From Paracoccaceae bacterium (lineage in GTDB: Bacteria; Pseudomonadota; Alphaproteobacteria; Rhodobacterales; Rhodobacteraceae): DNA of 5,663 nt. Position 1 is the first letter of the stretch, and each line of letters begins with the position of its first letter. The notes under the pieces are model-generated. The model saw only the letters and a program-made list of their open reading frames with translations, had not been told where the DNA came from and made no database searches. The translations under genes were made by a program, and so were the position numbers. The stretch covers positions 1 to 5,663 of the forward strand of contig SKWJ01000216.1 of NCBI GenBank assembly GCA_007128995.1. The letters are read 5' to 3'. Shown one piece after another: positions 5,653 to 5,663 of the stretch.

Positions 5653-5663
5653 ATGAACCAGCC
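5653..5663 (+). CDS. Start of a downstream gene, cut by window edge, possibly hypF
   Basis: ATG at 5653 follows GAGG (5645-5648) with a 4-nt spacer and opens a frame reading M-N-Q before the window ends. Only three complete codons are visible, so the product cannot be recognised from sequence. In R. capsulatus the gene following hupTUV is hypF, the carbamoyltransferase that makes the CN ligands of the [NiFe] centre. That identity is inference from gene order. The 44-nt gap after hupV contains no convincing terminator, so the gene is probably part of the same transcript. Confidence 0.35.

Overview
The window is GC-rich, densely packed DNA with short ATGA-type gene overlaps. Its gene set (hupT-hupU-hupV with an ECF-type nickel importer and NikR) resembles the hydrogenase regions of purple non-sulfur and related Alphaproteobacteria, probably a Rhodobacteraceae member close to Rhodobacter. 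The taxonomic call is inference from gene content, base composition and remembered protein families; no search was run.

Layout. Positions 1-505 (+) hold the 3' part of the transmembrane T component of an ECF nickel/cobalt transporter (NikQ/CbiQ type). It overlaps nikO, the ATPase (484-1257, +). Converging on nikO is nikR (1241-1708, -), the nickel-responsive ribbon-helix-helix repressor. The 3' ends of nikO and nikR overlap by 17 bp inside an almost perfect 14-bp inverted repeat. A 125-bp divergent region (1709-1833) separates nikR from hupT and contains an excellent FNR/FixK-type site. From 1834 to 5608 (+) lie hupT (PAS histidine kinase), hupU and hupV (small and large subunits of the regulatory, H2-sensing [NiFe] hydrogenase), coupled by two ATGA overlaps. 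A new reading frame probably starts at 5653. In Rhodobacter capsulatus the gene after hupV is hypF, but only three complete codons are visible here.

How the parts fit. The Nik proteins import and sense Ni(II), the metal of the [NiFe] centre. HupUV is a soluble H2 sensor: HupU has no signal peptide, and HupV ends at the last ligand motif with no cleavable C-terminal extension and carries the bulky Ile/Phe gas-channel pair. HupUV passes the H2 signal to HupT. In R. capsulatus HupT phosphorylates HupR in the absence of H2, and unphosphorylated HupR activates the uptake hydrogenase operon. The window is therefore a combined nickel-supply and hydrogen-sensing module, with possible oxygen control through the FNR-type box.

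No mobile elements, CRISPR arrays, tRNAs or rRNAs were seen, and there is no gene-free stretch longer than 300 bases. I found no wholly new system. The least ordinary feature is the palindrome that encodes the His-containing C-terminal ends of both convergent nickel proteins.
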